The translations under genes were made by a program, and so were the position numbers. From Bacillota bacterium (GTDB lineage: Bacteria > Bacillota > Clostridia > Saccharofermentanales > Fastidiosipilaceae), in contig JAEWGG010000003.1 of the NCBI GenBank assembly GCA_023388435.1, positions 1 to 23,632 of the forward strand: a DNA stretch of 23,632 bases. Reading direction: 5' to 3'. Below the pieces are notes generated by a model. The model was not told the DNA's origin. It was given only the letters and a program-made list of their open reading frames with translations, and did not search any database. Below are positions 1 through 7,288 of the stretch, piece by piece (the stretch's first letter is position 1; each line of letters opens with the position of its first letter).

Positions 1-104
1 ATAAGTTCAACTCATGCTGAATTAACTTTGGCTCGTTAGTTGCATTTGTTCGTTTCTGCTATTCAATTTTCAAGGTCCGTGCCCTGCTTGCCGCAAGGCG
101 CTCC
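1..104 (-). other. rRNA operon leader (16S gene lies just outside the left edge)
   Basis: Read on the minus strand, this stretch has the composition and landmarks of a Bacillota 16S leader: an ACCTTGAAAATTGAATAG element at 61-78, which resembles the CTTTGAAAACT element known from Bacillus rRNA leaders and spacers, followed by an A-rich segment and GTTAATTC. It follows directly on a consensus promoter. The 16S gene itself is not in the window, so this is inference from the leader. A 16S-23S spacer is the alternative, but the adjacent promoter favours the leader. Confidence 0.6.
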
Positions 105-107
105 GCT

Positions 108-137
108 ATAGTACCCCCTACCCCTCATCCCTGTCAA
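108..137 (-). promoter_or_regulatory. strong rRNA-type promoter, TTGACA - 18 bp - TACTAT
   Basis: On the minus strand a perfect -35 box TTGACA (132-137) is separated by 18 bp from a TACTAT -10 box (108-113). An A-rich, UP-element-like stretch (GAAAAAGTGGAGAAAAG) lies immediately upstream. It points out of the left edge into the 16S leader and lies downstream of the ldh terminator, so it begins a new transcription unit. Transcription probably starts near 101. Confidence 0.75.
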
Positions 138-269
138 GCACTTTTCTCCACTTTTTCCCTACCACGCCAACACGCTCCCGTGCGTTTCGAGTTTTCATTC
201 CTCTTCTGTCCGCAGCATCCTGGACCTCAGCCAGTGCCACTGGGCCCTGGGCTGCGTGGCAAATCCCCC

Positions 270-308
270 CCTTAATAAAAGAGCTCCCACGATTTCCCGT
301 GAGAGCTC
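270..308 (-). terminator. intrinsic terminator of the lactate/malate dehydrogenase gene
   Basis: On the minus strand an 11-bp stem (GAGCTCTCACG at 298-308 with CGTGGGAGCTC at 281-291, one G-U pair) closes a 6-nt loop and is followed by TTTTATT. It lies 33 bp after the ldh stop codon and separates ldh from the rRNA promoter. Confidence 0.9.
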
Positions 309-340
309 TCTGCTGAGACAGAATGGGTGTCTGAGTCAGA

Positions 341-1297
341 TTAGATATCCTTGACCACTTCCAGGATGTCCTTGATCTTCGCCGCCGAGGCCTCAAGCTT
401 CTTCTGCTCGTCAGCGGGGAGCTGGACCTCCAGGACCTTCTCAATACCGTTGGCGCCGACGATACAGGGTACATTCAGCACCACATCGTTCAGGCCAAAC
501 TCACCCTTGAGCAGTGTGCCCACCGTGCGGATGGTATTCTCATCATGAATCAGGGATTGGCAGAGCGTGTCGACGGCGATGCCGATGCCGTAGAAGGTGG
601 CGCCTTTACGCTTGATGATCTCGGCCCCGGCCGTCTTCGTCTGCTGGGCAATCTCTTCCTTCTCCTCATCGCTGAGGCTGTGGCCGGCCACCTTGCAGAA
701 CTCGTCAATGCTGAAACCGGCAATTTTGCTGAAGCTCCACGAGGGGAACTGCGTGTCCCCGTGCTCGCCCAGGATGTAGGCGTGAATGTTCTTCATGTCA
801 ATGCCAAACTTGCGGGCCAGGGCGGTGCGGAAGCGAATGCCATCGAGGACGGTTCCGGAACCGACAATGCGCTCAGCGGGCAGGCCCGACCACTGAATCA
901 TCTTATAGGTAATGACGTCGACGGGATTCGCCACAACCAGGATCACGCCGCCGTTGTAGTGCTTCATGATCTCCGCAGTCACGGACTTCGCAATCTTGCA
1001 GTTTTTCACAGCCAGGTCGAGGCGGGTTTCACCGGGCTTGCGTCCGGCGCCGGCCGCCATGACGATGATGTCTGCATCCTTAATATCGCTATAGTCTCCG
1101 CAGCGGACGGTCATCTGATTCAGGAAGGGCAGACCGTGGATGATGTCCATGGCCTCGCCCTCGGCCAGGTCCTTATTAATATCAATTAGTACCAGGTCAT
1201 CACAGGCGTGGGTGATGGACATGACATAGGCCACATTCGCTCCAACCTTACCGGCACCAACTACGGCAATCTTCGTTCCGCGCTTGATCTCACTCAT
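341..1297 (-). CDS. ldh: L-lactate/malate dehydrogenase family protein (probable L-lactate dehydrogenase)
   Basis: NAD-dependent 2-hydroxyacid dehydrogenase of 318 residues, the usual length, expected to interconvert pyruvate and L-lactate in the cytoplasm during fermentation. The Rossmann motif is VVGAGKVGA (12-20). The active-site loop reads RKPGETRLDL (86-95) and contains the catalytic Arg92. Asp152 and the substrate-binding Arg155 (LDGIRFR) precede the catalytic His179 in GEHGDTQFP. The scaffold is LDH-like (GSGTVLD, GETRLDL), but residue 86, which decides lactate versus malate specificity (Gln102 in classical numbering), is Arg, as in malate dehydrogenases. The ATG at 1297 was chosen because AGAGGAG lies 6 bp upstream; a longer in-frame reading begins inside the promoter. 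The gene is monocistronic between its own promoter and terminator. LDH is the likely name, but malate dehydrogenase activity is possible. Confidence 0.9.
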   Translation of the reverse strand: MSEIKRGTKIAVVGAGKVGANVAYVMSITHACDDLVLIDINKDLAEGEAMDIIHGLPFLNQMTVRCGDYSDIKDADIIVMAAGAGRKPGETRLDLAVKNCKIAKSVTAEIMKHYNGGVILVVANPVDVITYKMIQWSGLPAERIVGSGTVLDGIRFRTALARKFGIDMKNIHAYILGEHGDTQFPSWSFSKIAGFSIDEFCKVAGHSLSDEEKEEIAQQTKTAGAEIIKRKGATFYGIGIAVDTLCQSLIHDENTIRTVGTLLKGEFGLNDVVLNVPCIVGANGIEKVLEVQLPADEQKKLEASAAKIKDILEVVKDI

Positions 1298-1323
1298 GCT
1301 TAACTCCTCTTCTATAAGGGGGC

Positions 1324-1348
1324 AGCGCCCACTCGGGGGTAGGGCGCT
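1324..1348 (-). promoter_or_regulatory. hairpin in the ldh 5' untranslated region
   Basis: AGCGCCC (1342-1348 on the minus strand) can pair with GGGCGCT (1324-1330) around an 11-nt loop. It lies between the predicted ldh promoter and the ribosome binding site, so it would sit at the 5' end of the mRNA as a possible stability or control element. No U-run follows, so it is not a terminator. Confidence 0.45.
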
Positions 1349-1367
1349 AACTTGTTTAACCTCATAT

Positions 1368-1396
1368 ATTTTAGTATCTCCAAGTCGGTTTCGCAA
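1368..1396 (-). promoter_or_regulatory. probable ldh promoter, TTGCGA - 17 bp - TAAAAT
   Basis: On the minus strand TTGCGA (1391-1396) and TAAAAT (1368-1373) are separated by 17 bp, about 70 bp ahead of the ldh start. The surroundings are AT-rich compared with the genes. Confidence 0.5.
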
Positions 1397-1591
1397 GGTG
1401 GATACAGGATATTTATTGTAAAAGTAAAACGAAGTTTGGAGCTATACAGAGACCTGGGCTCTGCTCAGGCCCCGTTCAAAATGGCCGCGAGGCTCTGACG
1501 GCTCCTGTAGACAGCGCCCGAAGCCCTGAGACGGCCAGTCTCGAATAAGCCTCAGCGCTGGCAGACATGGAAGAAGGCAGAAAGAGGCGGG

Positions 1592-1629
1592 GTAAATAAA
1601 ATATGCCCGCAGTCCGAAAACTGCGGGCA
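1592..1629 (-). terminator. intrinsic terminator of the catalase gene
   Basis: On the minus strand the 10-bp perfect stem TGCCCGCAGT/ACTGCGGGCA (1620-1629 with 1604-1613) has a 6-nt loop and is followed by TATTTTATTT. It lies about 70 bp past the catalase stop codon. Confidence 0.9.
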
Positions 1630-1669
1630 CTGGCCCTGGAGAGGGACTCACAGCCTCACGGCAGGGAAC

Positions 1670-1725
1670 TTAGAGCAGCTGCGGGTCGCTATCCCAGTTA
1701 GAGCAGCTGCGGGTCGGTCTCCCAG
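1670..1725. repeat. 28-bp tandem duplication across the catalase stop codon
   Basis: Two directly adjacent 28-bp units (1670-1697 and 1698-1725) match at 26 of 28 positions. The right unit encodes the last residues of catalase (WETDPQLL and stop). The left unit spells WDSDPQLL and stop in another frame, because 28 is not a multiple of three. It looks like a recent slippage or tandem duplication of the gene's 3' end. Confidence 0.9.
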
Positions 1726-3413
1726 GCGGTCAGACTGCGCGGATCCTCGACATTCGTGTCGCGGCCCGTCGGCGGCAGATTCTTGGCCGACTCCGGCTCA
1801 GCAGGCTTCGTGGGCTGGTCCAGATTCTTGTCGCGGGCGTTACCGGCCTCCCAGGCCTCGCGGCTGTCGGCCTTATTGGGTTCGAGGTCCACGGACTTGA
1901 TGTCGATGCCCAGAGCCTTGGCCACACCCTCACCATAGGCGGGATCCGCCGCATAGCAGTTGCGGATGTGGCGGTGCTTAATCTGCAGGGTGCTGTCCCC
2001 CATGGCGCGGGCCGTATTCTCGCAGAGCACAAGCTGCTGCTCCTCAGTCATCGCACGGAAGAACATACCCGGCTGGGTGTAATAGTCGTGGTCGTCCGCA
2101 CGGTAGTCATAGCGGCGCACCTCGCCACCCTTATCCGGATGGGCCGCCAGCTCGGGATGATCCTTCCAGGCCCCGTAGCTGTTGGGACCGTAGTGCAGCT
2201 CGCTGCCCTTATTGCCATCCACGCGCATCGCGCCGTCACGGTGATAGTCATGCGGATGCTCCACACCCTTCGGGGAGTTGACGGGAATCTGGTGGTGGTT
2301 GACACCCAGGCGATAGCGGTGGGCATCGCTGTAGGTCAACATGCGCACCTGGAGCATACGATCCGGAGAGAAACCGAGGCCGGGGACGATGTTGGCGGGC
2401 GTGAAGGCGGCCTGCTCGACATCCTGGAAGTAGTTCTCCGCATTCTCATTGAGCTCGAAGGTGCCGACGGGGATGAGAGGGAAGTCCTTCTTCAGCCACA
2501 TCTTGGTCATATCAAAGGGATCGACCGGATGCTTCTCGGCCTGCTCCTCAGTCATGACCTGAATATACAGCTTCCAGCTCGGGAACTGCTTCTTCTCAAT
2601 CGCCTCATAGAGGTCACGGCCGCTGCTCTCACGGTCCTTGGCAATGACCATCTCCGCCTCCTGGTCCGTCAGGTTCTGTACGCCCTGCTGGCTGCGGAAG
2701 TGATACTTGACCCAGACCCGCTGGCCTTCAGCATTCACCATGGAATAGGTGTGGCTGCCGAAGCCGTGCATAAAGCGGAAGGATGAGGGAATACCGCGGT
2801 CGGACATCGTGATGCTGACCTGCATCAGACTCTCAGGCAGGGAGGTCCAGAAGTCCCAGTTGGTGTTGGGGCTGCGCAGTCCCGTGCGGGGATCGCGCTT
2901 GACCGCATGGTTCAGGTCGATAAACTTCATCGGATCGCGGAAGAAGAACACGGGGGTGTTGTTGCCGACGATATCCCAGTTACCGTCCTCCGTGTAAAAT
3001 TTCACCGCAAAACCGCGGATGTCACGCTCGGCGTCAGCCGCTCCGCGCTCACCGGCAACGGTGGAGAAACGGGCGAAGACGCGACAGGTCTTACCAACTT
3101 CGGAGAAGAGCTTGGCCTTCGTGTACTTCGTGATATCGTGTTCGACGGTAAAGGTACCAAAGGCACCCCAGCCCTTGGCGTGCATGCGGCGCTCGGGAAT
3201 AACCTCACGATTAAAGTGGGCGTGCTTCTCCATCAGCCACATGTCCTGGATGCTGATGTGACCGCGGTGACCGGCGGTCATCGAATCTTCGTTGTTGTCT
3301 ACAGGCTGGCCACCCGCGCGGCGCAGGGTGGGGTCCTCAGCCACATGATTGTTGCGGCTGGGCAGGTTCTCGCCAAGTCCGTTCTTCGCCATGGGATTCA
3401 TTTTCTCGTCCAT
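1698..3413 (-). CDS. katA: monofunctional haem catalase
   Basis: Haem catalase of 571 residues that converts hydrogen peroxide to water and oxygen. The distal His78 lies in MHAKGWGAFG, Asn151 in DIVGNNTPVFF, and the proximal haem ligand Tyr361 in TYSDAHRYRLG; RFSTVAGERG (115-124) is also typical. The catalase core ends near residue 515. It is followed by a polar tail of about 55 residues, rich in Pro, Asp and Asn, that is not part of the usual core. The start has AAGGAG 5 bp upstream. The gene has its own promoter and terminator and is divergent from an XRE regulator. A catalase beside oxygen-sensitive hydrogenase-maturation and radical SAM genes points to an oxygen-tolerant anaerobe. Base composition resembles that of the neighbours, so there is no clear sign of recent transfer. 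Confidence 0.97.
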   Translation of the reverse strand: MDEKMNPMAKNGLGENLPSRNNHVAEDPTLRRAGGQPVDNNEDSMTAGHRGHISIQDMWLMEKHAHFNREVIPERRMHAKGWGAFGTFTVEHDITKYTKAKLFSEVGKTCRVFARFSTVAGERGAADAERDIRGFAVKFYTEDGNWDIVGNNTPVFFFRDPMKFIDLNHAVKRDPRTGLRSPNTNWDFWTSLPESLMQVSITMSDRGIPSSFRFMHGFGSHTYSMVNAEGQRVWVKYHFRSQQGVQNLTDQEAEMVIAKDRESSGRDLYEAIEKKQFPSWKLYIQVMTEEQAEKHPVDPFDMTKMWLKKDFPLIPVGTFELNENAENYFQDVEQAAFTPANIVPGLGFSPDRMLQVRMLTYSDAHRYRLGVNHHQIPVNSPKGVEHPHDYHRDGAMRVDGNKGSELHYGPNSYGAWKDHPELAAHPDKGGEVRRYDYRADDHDYYTQPGMFFRAMTEEQQLVLCENTARAMGDSTLQIKHRHIRNCYAADPAYGEGVAKALGIDIKSVDLEPNKADSREAWEAGNARDKNLDQPTKPAEPESAKNLPPTGRDTNVEDPRSLTAWETDPQLL

Positions 3414-3486
3414 ATAAGCTCCTTCTCACTGGAATGCAGCCAAGCGGAGGCCTTCCGGGCTGCGGGCCGATGTCCTAGTCCCCACC

Positions 3487-3523
3487 ATTATACTACTCTA
3501 CTATTTATTAGTAAAGATTATCA
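3487..3523 (-). promoter_or_regulatory. catalase promoter with a possible PerR/Fur-like box
   Basis: On the minus strand TTTACT (3510-3515) and a perfect TATAAT (3487-3492) are 17 bp apart, about 75 bp ahead of the catalase start. An imperfect 7-1-7 element, TGATAATCTTTACTA (3509-3523), overlaps the -35 box. It matches the known PerR consensus TTATAATNATTATAA at about 10 of 14 defined positions. The promoter is well supported. The operator is a guess from its position and the usual PerR control of catalases. Confidence 0.65.
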
Positions 3524-3557
3524 TTTAAGCAAAAGGCCTCAAATACAAGGGGATTTT

Positions 3558-3715
3558 GGCAAGAATTTGCCCTCATTCGCATTTTTGTTTTCTCTTTTCA
3601 GAGATTTAATACATTATTCCCACTTTCTTGTTTGTTTTCCTTTAGATTCTTCACTTAGGCTATACGCATGAATGGGCCACGCTTCTAAGCCTCTGTCACG
3701 GCAGGCGATTTTGCC
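3558..3715. promoter_or_regulatory. two GGCA...TGCC inverted repeats upstream of the XRE regulator
   Basis: The 329-bp divergent gap between catalase and the regulator is AT-rich. Besides the catalase promoter it holds two related inverted repeats: GGCAAGAATTTGCC (3558-3571) and GGCAGGCGATTTTGCC (3700-3715). They are plausible operators for the adjacent regulator, but the half-sites are short and the spacers differ (6 and 8 bp). I see no convincing plus-strand promoter; TTGTTT with TAATAC near 3588-3615 is only a weak candidate. Confidence 0.3.
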
Positions 3716-3742
3716 ACATATTCATCATTAGGAGTCCTCGAT

Positions 3743-4453
3743 ATGAAGTTAATGAACATTTCTGAACAGCTCTTACAGATTCGCAAAGACTATCAGCTGA
3801 AACAGGCCGAATTGGCGGAAATACTCGGGGAGTCCCCGCAAAATCTCTCACGCTGGGAACACGGGAACGGCTGCCCCTCCTATGAAAAACTCTGCGTCCT
3901 TTCTTATCTATTTGATAAGCCTATAGAGGAGCTGCTGAACTACGCCCATCACATCCGCCCCTACCAGCACTGTCCTGAGATCAAGGCCCGCCTGAATCAG
4001 CGCCACCGCTCCTCAGCTGAGACTTCGGGTTCAGAACAGGGCGAGGCTGCGGGGCAGAGTCTCCTGGCTGAGACCAGTCTCCCCTACAATTTAAGTTCCA
4101 GCGAGGACGGCGAGACCAGCCCAATCCGCAGCCTCCGAAGTCTGCAGAGAGACAATGAGCTGCTGGTCTTCCGCGTGGACCAGGCCTCCTACTTACCAGA
4201 GTTCCGCCTGGGGGACCAACTCTTCTTCCACATCTCTTCGGAAATTCGCAACGGAGTCGCCCTGATACGTATGGAAAACGGACAGAATCAGGTCCACCGC
4301 ATCGAAACCCTGGACGGGCGCACCCTGCTCCACCCTATGGACAAGCGCCAGTCCACTCGCATCTATGGTTCTGGAACCACCGGCCGCTTCTTCGTCCGCG
4401 GCTATCTGACCTACACCGTGCATCCGGGGGACAAGCCCTTCTATAGTAACTGA
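3743..4453 (+). CDS. XRE-family regulator with a degenerate S24/LexA-like C-terminal domain
   Basis: Cytoplasmic DNA-binding regulator of 236 residues. An HTH_3/XRE domain covers residues 6-62 (QAELAEILGESPQNLSRWEHG). A polar linker (about 80-135) follows, then a domain at about 138-225 with the order of an S24/LexA-type peptidase: the serine-motif equivalent is VDQASYLPEFRLGD (145-158), with Ser149 aligning with the nucleophile. Where the catalytic Lys of the VKR motif is expected there is His185 (QVHRIE), and the usual Met after the Ser is Tyr150, so self-cleavage looks unlikely. Cys44 and Cys51 lie in the HTH and Cys77 in the linker. AGGAG lies 8 bp before the ATG. It is divergent from catalase and may control it, which is an inference from position. 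The 3' end is convergent with the aldolase gene. Confidence 0.85.
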   Translation: MKLMNISEQLLQIRKDYQLKQAELAEILGESPQNLSRWEHGNGCPSYEKLCVLSYLFDKPIEELLNYAHHIRPYQHCPEIKARLNQRHRSSAETSGSEQGEAAGQSLLAETSLPYNLSSSEDGETSPIRSLRSLQRDNELLVFRVDQASYLPEFRLGDQLFFHISSEIRNGVALIRMENGQNQVHRIETLDGRTLLHPMDKRQSTRIYGSGTTGRFFVRGYLTYTVHPGDKPFYSN

Positions 4454-4550
4454 CTGGGTGCAGGGCCCTGGGCTGCGGGACCAGGAAGCAGGCTAAAACT
4501 TCGATAAGGCCCAGCGGGACCAGTCCCGAAAAGTGGGCAGAAACGGATAG

Positions 4551-4579
4551 AGCACCTGGTCCCGCTGGGACCAGGTGCT
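4551..4579. terminator. bidirectional hairpin between the XRE regulator and the aldolase gene
   Basis: A perfect 13-bp stem, AGCACCTGGTCCC/GGGACCAGGTGCT, closes a 3-nt loop in the convergent gap. Flanking T-runs are short on both strands, so it may stop transcription from both sides with moderate efficiency. A smaller hairpin, GGGACCAGTCCC, lies at 4516-4527. Confidence 0.75.
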
Positions 4580-4616
4580 CTACGTATTTACACTTCCTTA
4601 TCGGACCTGGCTCAAC

Positions 4617-5504
4617 TTAGGCGATCGAAGCCTGGTAGATGCCCTCGATGGTCTCGCCCAGGACCTTGTTGAACTCCTCATCGCTCTGCCCGTCGCGCAG
4701 CTCCTCAGCCAGGGCGCGGGAGAAGGACGCGATCAGACCGTGGTTCTTGCTCAGCAGCTCGTTGGCCTCCTCGCGGCTGTAGCCACCGGAGAGGGCGACG
4801 ACACGCAGGACACGCTCGTTCTCAATCAGCTCCTTATAGAAGTTAGGGACGGTCGGGATGGTCAGCTTCAGCATGACCTTCTCACCCTCCTTGAGATTCT
4901 TCAGCTCCTCCAGGATGCAGGCCTTCAGCAGGGCCTCACACTTCTCCTTCTCAGGGCTCTTGATGCTGACCTCGGGTTCGATGATCGGCATCATACCCTT
5001 GTCGAGGACACGGCGGCCGATCTCAAACTGCTGCTTCACGACGGCGCGGATGCCTTCCTCGTTGTACTCATGGATGACGGAGCGCTCCTTGGTACCAAAA
5101 ATATTGTGCTTCACCGCGCGGTCCAGCAGGGCGTCCAGACCCTTCATCTCCTTCATGAGCTGCACGCCGTTCTGCTGCTCGGCCAGACCCTCATCAATCT
5201 TGACGAAAGGCACGATGCCCTTCTCTTCCCAGAGGTACTCGCCGGTGTACTTGCCATCGATCTTGCGATCCATGGTCTGCTCAAAAAGGATGGCGCCGAT
5301 CACGCGGTCCTTATTGAAGGCCTTATCCTTGATGATGCGGGTGCGCATGGCGTGCACCATATCGAACATCTCTTCCTCATTGCTATAGCGGTCCTCGGCG
5401 ATGCCGTAGGCGGCCAGGGCGCGGGGGGTGCTGCCACCGCTCTGATCGAGGGCGGCGATAAAGCCCTTCGCGGAAGCCATGACCTCAAGTTGTTTCTGAT
5501 CCAT
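4617..5504 (-). CDS. fda: fructose-bisphosphate aldolase, class I
   Basis: Glycolytic enzyme of 295 residues that cleaves fructose-1,6-bisphosphate to dihydroxyacetone phosphate and glyceraldehyde-3-phosphate in the cytoplasm. It closely resembles the Staphylococcus-type class I aldolase, which uses a Schiff base instead of a metal. Landmarks are GFIAALDQSGGSTPRAL (14-30), AILFEQTMDR (71-80), PIIEPEVSIKSPEKEK (173-188) and LKLTIPTVPNFYKEL, whose Lys213 is the expected Schiff-base lysine, followed by LSGGYSREEAN. The ATG at 5504 is used because AAAGGTGG lies about 8 bp upstream; a GTG 12 bp earlier would overlap that site. Only a weak promoter is visible: a TACAAT -10 box at 5576-5581 without a good -35. 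The gene is monocistronic and ends at the shared hairpin. Confidence 0.96.
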   Translation of the reverse strand: MDQKQLEVMASAKGFIAALDQSGGSTPRALAAYGIAEDRYSNEEEMFDMVHAMRTRIIKDKAFNKDRVIGAILFEQTMDRKIDGKYTGEYLWEEKGIVPFVKIDEGLAEQQNGVQLMKEMKGLDALLDRAVKHNIFGTKERSVIHEYNEEGIRAVVKQQFEIGRRVLDKGMMPIIEPEVSIKSPEKEKCEALLKACILEELKNLKEGEKVMLKLTIPTVPNFYKELIENERVLRVVALSGGYSREEANELLSKNHGLIASFSRALAEELRDGQSDEEFNKVLGETIEGIYQASIA

Positions 5505-5670
5505 CAGTGTTACCACCTTTCACTACCTAATGCAGCTGTGCCCCAGATCACAATTTCCGAGGCTCAATCGCTAAGATTGTATCTTATTCTTCTGTTTTTT
5601 TCCAGAGTCTCAGGGCTCCCGCTTTGTTCTCTGTAAAATTTTCTGAACAGCCCTGGTCGAACTATAGTTC

Positions 5671-5708
5671 CATATAAAAAGATCCCCAGCTCACAGGAGC
5701 TGGAGACC
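5671..5708 (-). terminator. intrinsic terminator after hydG
   Basis: On the minus strand a 12-bp stem with two G-U pairs (5697-5708 with 5681-5692) has a CTGT loop and is followed by TTTTTATAT. It lies 12 bp after the hydG stop codon and ends the hydE-hydG transcript before the aldolase gene. Confidence 0.92.
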
Positions 5709-5720
5709 TCTTCTTCACAC

Positions 5721-7169
5721 TTAGAAACGAAAATCGCGTCTGCCCTCACGGATGGCCGCCAGGCGCTCTTCGGCCTTGGCGCGCACGGCGGGCCGACCAA
5801 TGCCGTCAAGCTCCCGAAGAATCAGCTCCTCCCCCAGGGCACGCGTCTCAGCCGTGGCGTAGTCCTGAAGGTACTCCTCGAGGGTGAGCAGGGCGTTGGG
5901 ATGGCAGCAGTTAACGATCTCTCCGGACTTGCAGAGGCTCATGAAACGGTCCCCCGTCCGACCTTCACGGTAGCAGGCCGTACAGAAACTGGGGATGTAT
6001 CCCAGACGCAGCAACCAGGCAACCACCTCGTCCAGGCTGCGGCGGTCGCTGATATCAAACTGGGCCGAATTTTCTTCCGGCTCCTCGGGCAGCTCATAGC
6101 CGCCGACGGACGTCCTGCTTCCTCCGGAAATCTGCGATATTCCGAGGCGCAGCACCTGCTCGCGGCTGCGCTGGGATTCCCGGGTTGAGACGATCATCCC
6201 CGTATAGGGCAGGGCCACACGGATACAGGCGACAATACGACAGAAGGTCTCATCATCAATCGCATTGCTGAAGTCCTCGGTCTGGATGTCGTCAGCCGGG
6301 CAGATGCGCGGGACACTGACGGTGTGGGGGCCGACGCCGAAACGGGCCTCCAGGTGTTCGGCGTGCATCAGCAGGCCGACGAAATCATAGAGATAGCGCT
6401 CGAGGCCAAAGAGCACCCCTAAGCCGACATCATCAATTCCGCCTTCCATGGCCCTGTCCATGGCCTCGGTGTGCCAGGCATAATTGCTCTTCGGCCCACT
6501 GGGATGCAGGGCCTCGTAACTGGCTTTATGGTACGTCTCCTGGAAAAGGATATACGTACCAATCTCCGCCTCTTTAAGCCGCCGGTAATCGGCGACGGTC
6601 GTGGCTGCGATATTGACGTTGAGACGGCGGATCGCCCCATTGCGATGGCGAATACTGTAGATCGTCTCCATGCTCTCCAGAATGTAGTCCAGGGGATTGT
6701 TGCGGGGATCCTCTCCGGCCTCCAGAGCGAGACGCTTATGGCCCATGTCCTGCAGGGCGATCACCTCGCGGCGGATCTCTTCCTGGCTCAGCTTCTTGCG
6801 GTGAATGTGCCGGTTCTGGGCGTGATAGGGGCAGTAGACACAGCCATTCACACAGTAATTAGAAAGATACAGGGGGGCGAACATAACAATACGCTTCCCG
6901 TAGAGTCTCTGCTTGATTTCCATCGCGGTCTTTTCCAGGGCCGCCTGCACGTCCCTGCTGCGGGTAGCAGCGAGCAGGATAAAGGCGGCCTCACGGTGCG
7001 TCAGACCCCTGCAGTCCCGGGCCCGCTCCAGAAGTTTCAAGGCCTCCCCTGCCTGATCCTGGCGCTCGCTGGCCTCCGCCAGTGTCGCCTGAATCTCCCC
7101 ATCATGAATAAATTCCTCGGCCCGCACACTGGCCGGCTTGTAGTGCAGAATCTCACGTTCTGCTTCCAT
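5721..7169 (-). CDS. hydG: [FeFe]-hydrogenase maturation radical SAM enzyme HydG (tyrosine lyase)
   Basis: HydG (482 residues) cleaves tyrosine to p-cresol and dehydroglycine and turns the latter into the CO and CN ligands of the [FeFe]-hydrogenase H-cluster. The radical SAM cluster motif CVNGCVYC supplies Cys106, Cys110 and Cys113. The C-terminal CX2CX22C motif (Cys396, Cys399, Cys422), which carries the auxiliary cluster unique to HydG, is intact, so this is HydG and not the related ThiH. The length is normal. The start has AAGAGG 7 bp upstream. It follows hydE on the same strand after 119 bp. A TAGAAT -10-like box near 7213-7218 may give it extra transcription, but no good -35 is visible. 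Neither HydF nor a hydrogenase subunit is in the window, so they must be elsewhere in the genome if the pathway works. Confidence 0.96.
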   Translation of the reverse strand: MEAEREILHYKPASVRAEEFIHDGEIQATLAEASERQDQAGEALKLLERARDCRGLTHREAAFILLAATRSRDVQAALEKTAMEIKQRLYGKRIVMFAPLYLSNYCVNGCVYCPYHAQNRHIHRKKLSQEEIRREVIALQDMGHKRLALEAGEDPRNNPLDYILESMETIYSIRHRNGAIRRLNVNIAATTVADYRRLKEAEIGTYILFQETYHKASYEALHPSGPKSNYAWHTEAMDRAMEGGIDDVGLGVLFGLERYLYDFVGLLMHAEHLEARFGVGPHTVSVPRICPADDIQTEDFSNAIDDETFCRIVACIRVALPYTGMIVSTRESQRSREQVLRLGISQISGGSRTSVGGYELPEEPEENSAQFDISDRRSLDEVVAWLLRLGYIPSFCTACYREGRTGDRFMSLCKSGEIVNCCHPNALLTLEEYLQDYATAETRALGEELILRELDGIGRPAVRAKAEERLAAIREGRRDFRF

Positions 7170-7288
7170 AGCAGCGCCTCTTTTCTCGTTAACAGGATTG
7201 GTTCTCCCTGTATTCTAGCACCGCCAGGAAGCACAAAAGGCTAAAAAAACCAAATATAGCGATACCTAACCGCAATATTTGCGCCAGG

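Larger units (their letters stand above)
1298..1697. other. 400-bp non-coding gap between catalase and ldh
   Basis: This gap holds, from right to left, the second copy of the catalase tail repeat (1670-1697), the catalase terminator (1592-1629), about 190 bp of GC-rich sequence in which I see nothing, and the ldh promoter, leader hairpin and ribosome binding site. A 69-codon open frame at 1442-1651 runs through the terminator and is not credible as a gene. Confidence 0.7.

Noticed and set aside
242..256. 15-bp sequence GGGCCCTGGGCTGCG shared with 4463-4477
   Set aside because: Only two copies, no flanking symmetry or shared context; GC-rich words of this kind are common in the window and chance is a good explanation.
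1345..1375. Rex (NADH sensor) operator near ldh
   Set aside because: TTGTTTAAC looks like half of a TTGTTAA-type site, but there is no matching inverted half at the right distance.
1442..1651. 69-codon minus-strand frame between catalase and ldh
   Set aside because: It reads through the catalase terminator hairpin and has no ribosome binding site.
1968..2786. 272-codon plus-strand open frame opposite catalase
   Set aside because: It is a shadow of catalase: repetitive Val/Ala/His composition and no start signal.
4575..5636. 353-codon plus-strand open frame opposite the aldolase gene
   Set aside because: It is the complement of a clear aldolase gene; its protein is Leu/Val/Ala/Asp-repetitive with no domain and no ribosome binding site. 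It is a shadow caused by high GC at third codon positions.
7271..7283. CGCAATATTTGCG hairpin between hydE and hydG as a terminator
   Set aside because: The stem is only 5 bp and the T-run lies about 20 bp away, so it is not a credible terminator.
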